Positions 13,363 through 21,031 of a DNA stretch of 23,148 nucleotides are shown piece after piece. Source of the stretch: an uncultured Salinimicrobium sp. (GTDB taxonomy: Bacteria > Bacteroidota > Bacteroidia > Flavobacteriales > Flavobacteriaceae). The notes beneath the pieces are model-generated. The model was not told where the DNA came from, searched no databases, and saw only the letters and a program-made list of their open reading frames with translations. A program made the position numbers and the translations under genes. The DNA lies in assembly GCA_946887025.1 (NCBI GenBank), contig CAMPJY010000020.1, forward strand, positions 1 through 23,148. The letters run 5' to 3'. Position 1 is the stretch's first letter. Each line of letters begins with the position of its first letter.

Positions 13363-16005
13363 TTAAAACTGCTGTCCTATAATAAAATGTGTTTCCCAAC
13401 CATTCCTGGTGGTTTCTCCGGGAATCGGATCAAATCCGTACCCGAAGTCGATTCCTAATAATCCAAATGCTGGCATAAATATACGCAATCCTGCGCCGGC
13501 TGACCTCTTCAGCTGGAAAGGATTGTAATGCTGAAATCCATCATAAGAGGCACCTGCCTCAAGGAAGGTAAGTCCGTAAATGGATGCCGAAGGTTTAAGT
13601 GTTATAGGGTAACGCAGCTCCAGGGAGAATTTGTTGTAGATGGTGGCCCCGTCATGATCTGCCATCGTTGAAACCGTGTTTCGAGTGGCAGGCACGATGG
13701 ATTGATTGGGATATCCTCTCAGTTTGATGGATTCCCTTCCGTCAAGGCTATAGGTACCCATCCCGTCACCTCCCAAGTAGAATCTTTCAAAAGGAGGTAC
13801 CCCACGATCATTGTTGTAGGCACCAAGGAAACCGAATTCCGTGTGCGTCTGCAATACCAGTTTCTTATAAAGATTGGTGTACCAGGTTCCCTGGAACTTG
13901 ATCTTATAGAATTCCAGCCACTTGTATTTTTCCTGGTCGATTTTCGACTGGTCAGCAACAGGCGTGTCTCCTTCTCTCAGAGGGCGCCCCAGCCTGTCGA
14001 TAAGTACTCCATTCTCATTCTCCAGCTGAAATTCCCTCAGATCCCCTAAGTTGGCGTAATCCACATCGTTGAAAAGGGAATACGGAGGGGTAAGCTTGGC
14101 AGTGATCTCAAATTTGGATCCCCTGGTTGGGAAAATAGGGTTAATGGCCGTATTGTCCCTCGTAAGTCCTACGGTGTAGGAGAAGTTGTTCGAATATCCA
14201 TCCCCGAAGGTGAAAAGTCCGGTGTTGTAATTGCTCAGGTTATAGTGCTGGAAGCTGATGGCCTGTGAAAGGATGAAGAAATCATCCGGTACGGTCAGAC
14301 GCTTTGCAAGTCCCAAGGTGATCCCTGAAATAGAGAATTTCCTGTCCTTATCCGCTTCCCTGGCCCTGTAATCGTAGAAATATTGTTCTGTATGGCTCAG
14401 GGAGGTGGAGAGTCTAACAGGGCGTCTTCCGCCCCACCAGGGCTCTGAAAAGGCAAGGCTATAGGTCTGGTAATAGGTACTGGCCTGGGCTCTCAGGGAA
14501 AGGGTCTGACCGTCTCCCATAGGCAGAGGTTTGTAGGCTTCTTTATCGAAAATCCCACTGATGGAGAAGTTGTTGAAGGAAAGTCCCAGTGTTCCCACGA
14601 AACCTCCACCACCGTAACCTCCCTGAAGTTCGATCTGACTGGCTCCACTTTCCACCACGGAATATTCCAGATCCAGAAGGCCCTCGTTAGGGTTTACATT
14701 CTTGAATTCTGGCTGTAACTGCTCCGGATCGAAGAAACCAAGCTGTCCCAGTTCCCTCATAGTCCGCATTACATCGGACTTGCTGTATCGGTTCCCCGGT
14801 TTGGTCCTCATTTCCCTGTAGATCACGTGGTCCTTGGTCTTGTCGTTCCCCACCACATTTATCTTGTTGAAATATGCGATCTTTCCTTCGTGGATCCTGA
14901 TCTCGAAATCGATGGTGTCATTGTAAACCTTTACTTCCACAGGGTTGATGGATGAGAAAAGGTATCCGTTGTTCTGGTAAAGGTTGGTAAGATCTTCGGC
15001 ATCCGGATTGGTTTCATCAGCTATCTGCTCTTCCAGCATCACCCCATTATAGACCTGGCCTTTTTTGATCCCCAGCACCCGTTTGAGGAATTCGTCCGTA
15101 TACACCGTGTTTCCAATGAAATCGATATTCCCGAAATAATAGCGGTCCCCTTCTTCTATTTTAAGTTTCAGGGCTACGTCTTCCTGATCTATCTTGACCA
15201 AGCTGTCTGAAATTATACGCGCATCCCTGTATCCTTTGGACTTGTATTTGGCGATGATCTTTTCCTTGTCCTCCTCGTATTTCTCTTCGATGAATTTGGA
15301 TCTTTTCCAGAAACGGAAGAAGTTCTCCTGCTTGGTGTTCTTCATGGCCTTTCTCAGCTTGGCATCCGAAAGCTGCTCATTGCCTTCAAAAATGATGTCC
15401 TCCACCTTCACCTTCTCTCCCTTGTCAACATTAATGACCATGTTGACCAGGTTCTGGTTCAGGGAATCCTGTGCTGAAACGGTATTGATGACAACCTTGG
15501 TGTTCAGATACCCGTCTTCCTGATATTTGTTGGTGATGTAGTTACGGGTGGTGGTGATCAGGTTTTCTGTCACCTTGGCCCCTGGAACGAGGTCATTCTC
15601 TTCGATAAGCTCCTCCTGCTGTCTTTTCTTCACCCCCTGGATCCTTACCTCCGATAATTGTGGTACCTCGATGATCTCCAGTTCCAGAACAGCCGAATCT
15701 CCCTCGACCTCTGTTAGATAAACGTTAATGTTGCTGAAGAGCCCCGTATCCCACAATTTATTGATTACTTTGCTCATGCGTTCCCCCGGGATATAGATCT
15801 TTTCCCCGGTTTTCAGGCCGGCATAGGCAATGACGGTTTGTTCGTTAAAGGTAACGGTACCTGTGACTTTTATGTCGCGGATTGTATATTGCTTGCTGTC
15901 GGCATAAGGTAAATCCTGGGCCTGGGCACTAAAGGTATATAAAAGGCAAAGGGCCAGAAGGCCAAGAATCTTATTTCCTAAAAAGGCACTAACTAAGTTG
16001 CTCAC
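13363..16005 (-). CDS. bamA: Outer membrane protein assembly factor BamA (Omp85)
   Basis: About 880 residues from a GTG at 16005. BamA is the outer-membrane insertase for beta-barrel proteins. The start gives a signal peptide ending LLYTFSAQA. The frame extends up to 16119, but that would overlap uppS by 131 bases; GTG at 16005 overlaps by 17, and TTG at 16017 is an alternative. Five POTRA domains follow, beginning at TIRDIKVTG, SEVRIQGV, EDIIFEGNE, GNIDFIGN and NKINVVGND. The Omp85 barrel contains SFSEPWWGGRRP and the internal RGY motif (IKLRGYPN) and ends in Phe. A charged insertion of about 45 residues (roughly residues 648-693) is likely an extracellular loop. It sits between uppS and the ompH genes. 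Confidence 0.94.
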   Translation of the reverse strand: MSNLVSAFLGNKILGLLALCLLYTFSAQAQDLPYADSKQYTIRDIKVTGTVTFNEQTVIAYAGLKTGEKIYIPGERMSKVINKLWDTGLFSNINVYLTEVEGDSAVLELEIIEVPQLSEVRIQGVKKRQQEELIEENDLVPGAKVTENLITTTRNYITNKYQEDGYLNTKVVINTVSAQDSLNQNLVNMVINVDKGEKVKVEDIIFEGNEQLSDAKLRKAMKNTKQENFFRFWKRSKFIEEKYEEDKEKIIAKYKSKGYRDARIISDSLVKIDQEDVALKLKIEEGDRYYFGNIDFIGNTVYTDEFLKRVLGIKKGQVYNGVMLEEQIADETNPDAEDLTNLYQNNGYLFSSINPVEVKVYNDTIDFEIRIHEGKIAYFNKINVVGNDKTKDHVIYREMRTKPGNRYSKSDVMRTMRELGQLGFFDPEQLQPEFKNVNPNEGLLDLEYSVVESGASQIELQGGYGGGGFVGTLGLSFNNFSISGIFDKEAYKPLPMGDGQTLSLRAQASTYYQTYSLAFSEPWWGGRRPVRLSTSLSHTEQYFYDYRAREADKDRKFSISGITLGLAKRLTVPDDFFILSQAISFQHYNLSNYNTGLFTFGDGYSNNFSYTVGLTRDNTAINPIFPTRGSKFEITAKLTPPYSLFNDVDYANLGDLREFQLENENGVLIDRLGRPLREGDTPVADQSKIDQEKYKWLEFYKIKFQGTWYTNLYKKLVLQTHTEFGFLGAYNNDRGVPPFERFYLGGDGMGTYSLDGRESIKLRGYPNQSIVPATRNTVSTMADHDGATIYNKFSLELRYPITLKPSASIYGLTFLEAGASYDGFQHYNPFQLKRSAGAGLRIFMPAFGLLGIDFGYGFDPIPGETTRNGWETHFIIGQQF

Positions 16006-16729
16006 TTGTTTTTCCAAATCGTCGTTCTCTGTTTTGATAATTGTAAATGGCCTCAAAAAGGTTTTCCTTCCTGTAGTCCGGCCATAGTATTTCTGTAAAA
16101 AATAATTCCGCATAGGCAATCTGCCATAAAAGAAAGTTGCTTATACGCTGTTCCCCACTGGTTCGGATGACCATATCCACGTCGGGTAAATTATGGGTGT
16201 AAAGATGCTTATTTATAACTGATTCATCAATCTCTTTTGAAGAAATCTCGTTTTTTTTCACCAGTTCACTTATCTGCTTTACTGCCTGTACCAGTTCTTC
16301 CCGGGAGCCGTAACTCAGCGCAAGCGTAAGGGTCATCCGGGTGTTGGTTTTTGTTTTCTCGATCACCTCGGCCAGTTCCTTCTGGGCTTTCTGCGGAAGG
16401 GTCTGGATTAACCCAATGGCGTTCAGCCTGATGTTATTGTCCTGAAGGGTCTTGATCTCTTTTTTAAGGGAGGAGACCAGAAGTCTCATGAGGGTGTCGA
16501 CTTCCCGCTTGGGCCTTTTCCAGTTTTCTGTGGAAAAAGCGTACAGGGTGAGGTTTTCCACCCCAATTTCGCTGCAGCCTTCTACCACATCCCGAACCGC
16601 CTTGGTGCCTTTTTCATGCCCCGCAGCGCGTAACAGCCCCTGTTTTTTAGCCCAACGTCCATTACCATCCATGATGATGGCGATGTGTTTCGGTAAGTTC
16701 TCGGGGTTGATCTGTTCCTTAAAAGTCAT
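15989..16729 (-). CDS. uppS: Undecaprenyl diphosphate synthase
   Basis: A 246-residue cis-prenyltransferase making the C55 lipid carrier for peptidoglycan and other surface glycans. I chose ATG at 16729, which lies one base after the porG stop and gives MTFKEQINPENLPKHIAIIMDGNGRW. The upstream frame to 16762 would overlap porG. MDGNGRWA holds catalytic Asp21; YAFSTENWKRP and RTSGEQRISNFLLWQ are the other signature blocks. Translation is probably coupled to porG upstream and, through a 17-base overlap, to bamA downstream. Confidence 0.95.
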   Translation of the reverse strand: MTFKEQINPENLPKHIAIIMDGNGRWAKKQGLLRAAGHEKGTKAVRDVVEGCSEIGVENLTLYAFSTENWKRPKREVDTLMRLLVSSLKKEIKTLQDNNIRLNAIGLIQTLPQKAQKELAEVIEKTKTNTRMTLTLALSYGSREELVQAVKQISELVKKNEISSKEIDESVINKHLYTHNLPDVDMVIRTSGEQRISNFLLWQIAYAELFFTEILWPDYRKENLFEAIYNYQNRERRFGKTSEQLS

Positions 16730-16730
16730 T

Positions 16731-17420
16731 TTAAAATGGGTTGTAACACGGCCTGTTGCCAAAATTAAATGTCAGATATATCCCCGTAAAGACATACCAG
16801 TCGGTGGTATTAGGATTTCCAAAATCATCCAGCCTGTAATCGCCGTCCACCTCTGAAGGTTTGCTGCCGTCGAGGTTGTCGGTGAAGGTATATCGGGCTC
16901 CCAGCTCAACGCCACCGGACATAAAGCTGGTAAGGGTAAGCTTGTATCCCATGACCATCGGGATAGAAAATTCCCAGTTATTTCCCGCTTCCTTCAGTTC
17001 ATCTGCCTCCAGTCTGAAATGGTTGGCAAAGTAATAATTTAATCCGGAATATAGATAAGGGGTGGCCTGCGGAGTTTCAGAAAATGGGTCGTAATCGTAA
17101 AAAGTGAATTCCACTCCCAGGGAAGCCTCCATGATGGTGTTGGTGAAGTAATAGCCTCTTTCCTGGCGCCTGGTGTCCTGGGACTTTTTGTCGTCGGCAT
17201 GAATATTGGCATACAGGACGGAAAACCTGTAGGAGTGTCTGGTGCTTTGGTTCCATTTGAAAAGCCCTCCGAAAACCAGATCTGCAGGCCGTATAAAAGT
17301 GCTGTTCCCCACGTCTCCGATATAATTTGCTCCTCCGATGAATGGACCAACTTCAAAATTCTGTGAAAAGGCCTGTGTGTTACCCATCAGCAAAAGAACC
17401 AAAACAATTATATACCTCAT
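16731..17420 (-). CDS. porG: PorG-like DUF6089 outer-membrane protein (type IX secretion)
   Basis: A 229-residue protein with a signal peptide ending near AFSQ (about residue 20). Alternating hydrophobic strands follow, ending in YLTFNFGNRPCYNPF, which fits a small outer-membrane beta-barrel with terminal Phe. From established knowledge, the Porphyromonas gingivalis T9SS component PorG is a protein of this type, encoded next to uppS, bamA and ompH genes. The same order here is the main ground for the name. PorG associates with the PorK/PorN rings under the outer membrane. A TAnnTTTG promoter lies directly upstream, so this gene probably heads the operon. No other T9SS gene is in the window. 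Confidence 0.72.
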   Translation of the reverse strand: MRYIIVLVLLLMGNTQAFSQNFEVGPFIGGANYIGDVGNSTFIRPADLVFGGLFKWNQSTRHSYRFSVLYANIHADDKKSQDTRRQERGYYFTNTIMEASLGVEFTFYDYDPFSETPQATPYLYSGLNYYFANHFRLEADELKEAGNNWEFSIPMVMGYKLTLTSFMSGGVELGARYTFTDNLDGSKPSEVDGDYRLDDFGNPNTTDWYVFTGIYLTFNFGNRPCYNPF

Positions 17421-17437
17421 AGGTTATCAAAAGTTTG

Positions 17438-17466
17438 CAAATATAACAATATTGTTTTCTCCACAA
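17438..17466 (-). promoter_or_regulatory. Promoter of the porG-uppS-bamA operon
   Basis: On the minus strand a TTG (17466-17464) is followed after 18 bases by TATATTTG (17445-17438), fitting the Bacteroidota -33 / -7 TAnnTTTG promoter. The ATG of porG is 17 bases past the -7 box. This puts porG at the head of the envelope operon, separate from nadK. Confidence 0.65.
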
Positions 17467-17520
17467 TAATCTCTGCAGATTTGTACTTAACCATTAACAA
17501 AAATTGAGGGCTTTTATTGT

Positions 17521-18405
17521 TTAGTTCCGTTTATCTTCTCCCCAGAGGAGTTTTTGCCGAAGGGTCTTCAGGAAGGAGTCCCCGCGGAATTCCACCATTT
17601 TTATTTTGAATGGCGCTTTCTTAATTTTGATGAGGGTGTCGTTTTGCAGGGTGGCAATCCGGGAATCCAGGGAGACCAGGTATTCATTCTCCCGGCCTGA
17701 GACCTTCAGGGTGATTCCTGTGTTATCCCGTATGATCAGAGGCCTTGCGTTCAGATTGTGCGGGGCAATGGGGGTAATGGCCAGTGCCCGGGTAGAAGGC
17801 GTGATCACGGGGCCGCCGCAGCTCAGGGAATAGCCCGTGGAGCCCGTGGGAGTGGAAATGATGAGCCCATCGGCCCAGTAGGCGGTAAGATATTCCCCGT
17901 CAAGCCAGGTCTCAATGGTAATCATGGAGGTGGTATTCTTTCGGTTGACGGCGATCTCATTTAAGGCAAAGGCAAGTCCATCAAAACCTTCCGTATGCGG
18001 TTCTGTTTCTATACAGAGCAAGGATCGCTCTGAGAGATGGTATTCTTTCCGCAGCAACTGATAGATGGTTTTTTTTACATCCTCTTTATTAACCGTGGCA
18101 AGGAATCCCAGGCGGCCCGTATTGATGCCGACAATGGGAATATCAAGGTCCTTGACGTAATTCACGGATTTCAGGATGGTTCCATCCCCTCCGACGCTGA
18201 AAAAGAAATCATAGGAAGCGTCAAGGCTGGTAAAGGTCTTGAAATGGGAGAATTCCTTTTTGATGGACTCATTCTGATGGATGAGGCTGAAAAATTCCTC
18301 CTCGATTACCACCTCTATATTCTCACAATCCAGGACATTCAACAGCTCTTCAATGTAGACACCTGAATTTAAGTGATAAAACTGACCATAGATTCCAATC
18401 TTCAT
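17521..18405 (-). CDS. nadK: NAD kinase
   Basis: A 294-residue cytoplasmic enzyme phosphorylating NAD to NADP. The GGDGT motif with catalytic Asp74 is at residues 72-76, followed by GINTGRLGFLA (about 94-104), LNEIAV, the NAD-site block STPTGSTGYSLSCGGP (about 185-200) and PHNLNARPLII. Length is typical. It starts two bases after the stop of the CBS-domain gene, so the two form a tight pair. The porG gene downstream has its own promoter. Confidence 0.95.
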   Translation of the reverse strand: MKIGIYGQFYHLNSGVYIEELLNVLDCENIEVVIEEEFFSLIHQNESIKKEFSHFKTFTSLDASYDFFFSVGGDGTILKSVNYVKDLDIPIVGINTGRLGFLATVNKEDVKKTIYQLLRKEYHLSERSLLCIETEPHTEGFDGLAFALNEIAVNRKNTTSMITIETWLDGEYLTAYWADGLIISTPTGSTGYSLSCGGPVITPSTRALAITPIAPHNLNARPLIIRDNTGITLKVSGRENEYLVSLDSRIATLQNDTLIKIKKAPFKIKMVEFRGDSFLKTLRQKLLWGEDKRN

Positions 18406-18407
18406 AG

Positions 18408-19064
18408 TCAGATGTTCAGGTATTTGTCAAGATATTTCGATCGTTCCTTCAGGCTGGAGTTGAAGGTGTCCTCCTGGTGGTGCGATACTATATTGTACCC
18501 GTACCTCCTGAAAGACTGCAGTATGGAATTGATGCTGTTCTGGCCTATCTTCAGGGTGATCTGCGCCACGTCATTCTCCATTTGGGAAAGAAACATCCCC
18601 AGTACATGCTCCCCGTTTGATTCCACTATCTGACTGATTTCGCTGAAGGAATAGTCGCGGTAGCCCTTCTCCAGAATAATAATGCTTCCGGGCCCGTTCA
18701 GGAAAGGGGTTTCCGTCAAGAGGCTGACGATATCGTAGAGTTCCACAAATCCCGCATACTGGTTTTCCTCATCCAGGACCGGTAAAATGTCCGTCTGGTT
18801 CTTGGCAAATGCTTCCAATACATCCAGCCAGTTTTCGGAATCCCTTACAAAAAAGGCCTCCAGGGAGAACTGGTAATCCGCTATAGTCTTATCCGCATCA
18901 AAGGAGCGCGCATCGGTTTCCGAGATGCAGCCAAGGTAGACCTCGTCCTTTTCCACGGGGACATGGGAGTAGGTCACCTCGTCAAAGAGCTTCTGGAGGG
19001 AAGCAATGCTGCTGTTGACGCTTTGCATCTGTATGTCGTTCAGGATATAAGGTTGAATGCTCAT
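18408..19064 (-). CDS. CBS-pair protein with C-terminal ACT-like domain (AcuB-like)
   Basis: A 218-residue cytoplasmic protein from ATG at 19064. An earlier TTG at 19085 is possible, but the ATG has an unusually strong AGGAGG site at the right distance. Two CBS motifs cover about residues 5-125, with [20 protein letters not shown] as the clearest piece. They usually bind adenine nucleotides. A region of about 75 residues ([20 protein letters not shown] onward) resembles an ACT domain, as in AcuB-type proteins; that part is inference. It is two bases from nadK, suggesting it senses a nucleotide linked to NAD(P) supply. It is divergent from pdxJ. Confidence 0.8.
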   Translation of the reverse strand: MSIQPYILNDIQMQSVNSSIASLQKLFDEVTYSHVPVEKDEVYLGCISETDARSFDADKTIADYQFSLEAFFVRDSENWLDVLEAFAKNQTDILPVLDEENQYAGFVELYDIVSLLTETPFLNGPGSIIILEKGYRDYSFSEISQIVESNGEHVLGMFLSQMENDVAQITLKIGQNSINSILQSFRRYGYNIVSHHQEDTFNSSLKERSKYLDKYLNI

Positions 19065-19074
19065 AGCTCCTCCT
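19065..19074 (-). promoter_or_regulatory. Strong ribosome binding site of the CBS gene
   Basis: The minus strand reads AGGAGGAGCT directly before ATG. Most genes in this window lack such a site, and Bacteroidota generally do not depend on it. It decides the start at 19064 over the TTG at 19085. Confidence 0.7.
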
Positions 19075-19125
19075 TTTTTCTGCAAATTAATTAAAATAAA
19101 GTACTTTTTTGCATCTTCAACTTTG

Positions 19126-19133
19126 TATTTTTG
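19126..19133 (+). promoter_or_regulatory. TAnnTTTG-type -7 element of pdxJ
   Basis: TATTTTTG matches TAnnTTTG, 19 bases before the pdxJ ATG. A TTTG at 19108-19111 lies upstream, but the 14-base spacing is shorter than usual. The element is in the 88-base divergent gap shared with the CBS gene. Confidence 0.5.
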
Positions 19134-19152
19134 TAGGAAACATCAAAGGAGA

Positions 19153-19869
19153 ATGACAAAATTAAGTGTGAATGTCAACAAAATAGCCACCCTGCGGAAT
19201 TCCCGTGGAGGGGATGTGCCAAATGTGGTGCAGGTGGCTACTGATATTGAACGTTTTGGAGGGCAGGGGATCACGGTGCATCCGCGACCAGATGAAAGGC
19301 ATATCCGCTATCAGGATGTGAAGGACCTGACCAAAGTCGTTACCACGGAATTTAATATAGAGGGGAATCCCATCCCCAAATTCATCGACCTGGTACTCGC
19401 AGCCAAACCTGCACAGGTGACTTTGGTGCCCGATGCTGAAGATGCCATTACCTCCAACGCGGGCTGGGATACCATTAAGCATCGCGATTTCCTGAAGGAG
19501 ATCATAGCTGAATTCAAAAGAAACAAGATCAGGACCTCCATTTTTGTGGATCCCGATGTGCGGATGGTGGAAGGGGCTGCAGCTACGGGAACCGACAGGA
19601 TCGAACTTTATACGGAAAGCTACGCAGTAGAATATGCCAAGGGCAACAAAAAAGCCGTGCTGCCATATACGGAATGCGCCAAAGTGGCCAATTCCATAGG
19701 CATGGGCATCAATGCGGGACACGATCTTTCCCTTCAGAACATAGAATATTTCAAGGAAAACATGCCAGGGCTGCTGGAAGTTTCCATAGGGCACGCCCTG
19801 ATTGCGGAGGCGCTGTACCAGGGACTGGAATCGGTAATTAGCCAGTATTTAATTTTACTCCAGGACTGA
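19153..19869 (+). CDS. pdxJ: Pyridoxine 5'-phosphate synthase
   Basis: A 238-residue TIM-barrel enzyme making pyridoxine 5'-phosphate from 3-amino-1-hydroxyacetone phosphate and deoxyxylulose phosphate. I chose ATG at 19153, after AAAGGAGA; the frame runs back to 19057 but would overlap the divergent CBS gene. Motifs are [29 protein letters not shown] with the active-site His, and [10 protein letters not shown] near the C-terminus. The E. coli VPEKR block with its active-site Glu reads VPDAED here, an Asp in place of Glu. My recollection is that this is usual in Bacteroidota. It overlaps the next gene by one base (TGATG). Confidence 0.94.
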   Translation: MTKLSVNVNKIATLRNSRGGDVPNVVQVATDIERFGGQGITVHPRPDERHIRYQDVKDLTKVVTTEFNIEGNPIPKFIDLVLAAKPAQVTLVPDAEDAITSNAGWDTIKHRDFLKEIIAEFKRNKIRTSIFVDPDVRMVEGAAATGTDRIELYTESYAVEYAKGNKKAVLPYTECAKVANSIGMGINAGHDLSLQNIEYFKENMPGLLEVSIGHALIAEALYQGLESVISQYLILLQD

Positions 19870-20630
19870 TGAAACTGCACTCAACCATATTAGGGGAAGG
19901 CAAGCCTTTCCTTATTCTCCACGGGTTTTTAGGAATGGGGGACAACTGGAAGACCCTGGGAAGGAAATTTTCCGAGCTGGGGTATCAGGTGCATCTGCTG
20001 GATCAGCGCAATCACGGCAGAAGCCCTCACAGCGACGAGATGAGTTACCTGGAAATGGCGAAGGACCTGAAGGAATATTGTGACGATCATTCCCTGACGG
20101 AAATCGTGTTGATGGGCCATTCCATGGGAGGGAAAACGGCCATGTGGACCGCATCCCTGTTTCCGGACCTGCTCGAAAAACTAATTGTGGTTGATATAGC
20201 GCCTAAATATTACGCGCCCCACCATCAGGACATACTTGCGGGCCTTCAGGCCCTGGATGAGGCAGACCTCACTTCGAGGGGGGATGCGGAAGACCTGTTG
20301 GGGCAGTTTGTAAAGGAGGAGGGAACGCGGCTTTTTCTGCTGAAGAATCTGTACTGGAAGACCAAAGAAAAGCTGGCGTTAAGGGTGAATCTGGAGGTGC
20401 TGGCTGATAAGGTGGAGGCGGTAGGGGAGGCCCTGCCACAGGATTACAGCTTTGCAAAACCCACTTTGTTCATTAAAGGAGCCAATTCCAACTATATCAT
20501 GGATGAGGATGAGGCGCCTATTAAAAAACATTTCCCTGACTCCAGGATTGCGGTCATCCCCAAGGCGGGGCACTGGGTGCATGCCGAAAACCAGAAGGCT
20601 TTTTACCAGGAGGTGGTTTCTTTTCTATAA
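19869..20630 (+). CDS. Alpha/beta-fold hydrolase (YbfF-like esterase)
   Basis: A 253-residue cytoplasmic alpha/beta hydrolase. LILHGFLGMGDNW (about 15-27) forms the oxyanion region, DQRNHGRSPHS (45-55) is typical of YbfF/ABHD11 relatives, the nucleophile is Ser85 in GHSMGG, and His235 lies in KAGHWVHAE. Asp109 in VVDIAP is the position that serves as the acid in YbfF-type enzymes. The substrate is unknown; small acyl esters or acyl-CoA are possible. Its ATG overlaps the pdxJ stop in TGATG, so it is translationally coupled to vitamin B6 synthesis, though no functional link is evident. Confidence 0.88.
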   Translation: MKLHSTILGEGKPFLILHGFLGMGDNWKTLGRKFSELGYQVHLLDQRNHGRSPHSDEMSYLEMAKDLKEYCDDHSLTEIVLMGHSMGGKTAMWTASLFPDLLEKLIVVDIAPKYYAPHHQDILAGLQALDEADLTSRGDAEDLLGQFVKEEGTRLFLLKNLYWKTKEKLALRVNLEVLADKVEAVGEALPQDYSFAKPTLFIKGANSNYIMDEDEAPIKKHFPDSRIAVIPKAGHWVHAENQKAFYQEVVSFL

Positions 20631-20636
20631 AGCTTC

Positions 20637-20661
20637 GGGAATCTGGAGATCGGGCGCAGCG
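20637..20661. repeat. Chimeric palindrome module C1
   Basis: GGGAATCTGGAGAT followed by CGGGCGCAGCG. The left half equals the left half of module C4 (20779-) and the right half equals the right half of module C5 (ending 20833). It is exactly what results when the 30 bases between the two ATCTGGAGAT cores of C4 and C5 are deleted. Confidence 0.8.
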
Positions 20662-20664
20662 TAG

Positions 20665-20684
20665 AGACGCAATGCATTGCGTCT
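20665..20684. repeat. Perfect 20-bp palindrome AGACGCAATGCATTGCGTCT
   Basis: AGACGCAATGCATTGCGTCT is identical to its own reverse complement. It lies between modules C1 and C2. Palindromes of the form GAGACGCAATGCATTGCGTCTC are familiar to me as repeated intergenic sequences in several phyla; copy number here cannot be judged from the window. Confidence 0.85.
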
Positions 20685-20712
20685 GTACATTCACGTAACT
20701 TTCGCTGGCCTG

Positions 20713-20764
20713 CTGGTCCAAATCTCCAGATTTGGACCCATCGGGTGGCGATCTCCAGATCGCC
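20713..20764 (+). repeat. 52-nt twin-hairpin element E2, copy C (modules C2 and C3)
   Basis: GGTCCAAATCT/AGATTTGGACC (20715-20738) and GGCGATCT/AGATCGCC (20747-20764), both closed by CC and so centred on ATCTCCAGAT. It matches the block at 8856-8907 in 47 of 52 positions with intact stems. Confidence 0.87.
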
Positions 20765-20778
20765 GTTTCAGCGGCTAC

Positions 20779-20796
20779 GGGAATCTGGAGATTCCC
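20779..20796. repeat. Palindrome module C4
   Basis: GGGAATCTGGAGATTCCC: an 8-bp stem around GG, again centred on ATCTGGAGAT. Its left half recurs in C1. Confidence 0.8.
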
Positions 20797-20804
20797 GCCC
20801 GGTT

Positions 20805-20829
20805 GCGCTCCGATCTGGAGATCGGGCGC
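20805..20829. repeat. Palindrome module C5
   Basis: GCGCTCCGATCT and AGATCGGGCGC pair as an 11-bp stem with one bulged T around GG, again centred on ATCTGGAGAT. Its right half, extended to GCAGCG at 20833, recurs in C1. Confidence 0.8.
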
Positions 20830-20963
20830 AGCGATGTGATTCTCATTATCAATGCCTTTATCTATTGTATTTTCCTTAATCCGAAAATTCCTACCCCTAT
20901 TCCCATGCCAAGGCAGGAAATCATAAAATTTATTATGTATGCATAACAAATATTGGCTTTTTC

Positions 20964-20993
20964 TTGCACAATATCGATTTTATGCTAATTTTG
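20964..20993 (+). promoter_or_regulatory. Promoter of the OmpP1/FadL gene
   Basis: TTG (20964-20966), a 19-base spacer, then TAATTTTG (20986-20993): the best -33 / -7 TAnnTTTG promoter in the window. The start codon is 38 bases past the -7 box. Confidence 0.7.
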
Positions 20994-21031
20994 GACGACA
21001 TTTCAAAATGAACTAATTCCTTAAATTAATT

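Larger units (their letters stand above)
20631..21031. other. Intergenic region with repeat locus C
   Basis: A 401-base stretch without a gene. Its first half (20637-20833) is a dense set of palindromes. The second half is AT-rich and carries the promoter of the OmpP1/FadL gene. An open frame at 20677-20946 runs through the palindromes and is not credible as a gene. Confidence 0.6.

Noticed and set aside
16006..16119. N-terminal extension of BamA up to 16119
   Set aside because: It would overlap uppS by 131 bases and bury the signal peptide about 40 residues inside the protein.
19057..19152. N-terminal extension of PdxJ up to 19057
   Set aside because: It would overlap the divergent CBS gene and lacks homology to PdxJ; ATG at 19153 follows a good AAAGGAGA site.
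19065..19152. Riboswitch in the CBS/pdxJ divergent gap
   Set aside because: The gap is only 88 bases, AT-rich, and shows promoter elements rather than a structured leader.
20637..20833. Possible CRISPR array in palindrome locus C
   Set aside because: The repeats have differing arms, irregular spacing and no uniform unique spacers, and there are no cas genes nearby.
20677..20946. 89-codon open frame between the hydrolase and OmpP1/FadL genes
   Set aside because: It is made of palindrome locus C and then AT-rich promoter DNA; no family resemblance.
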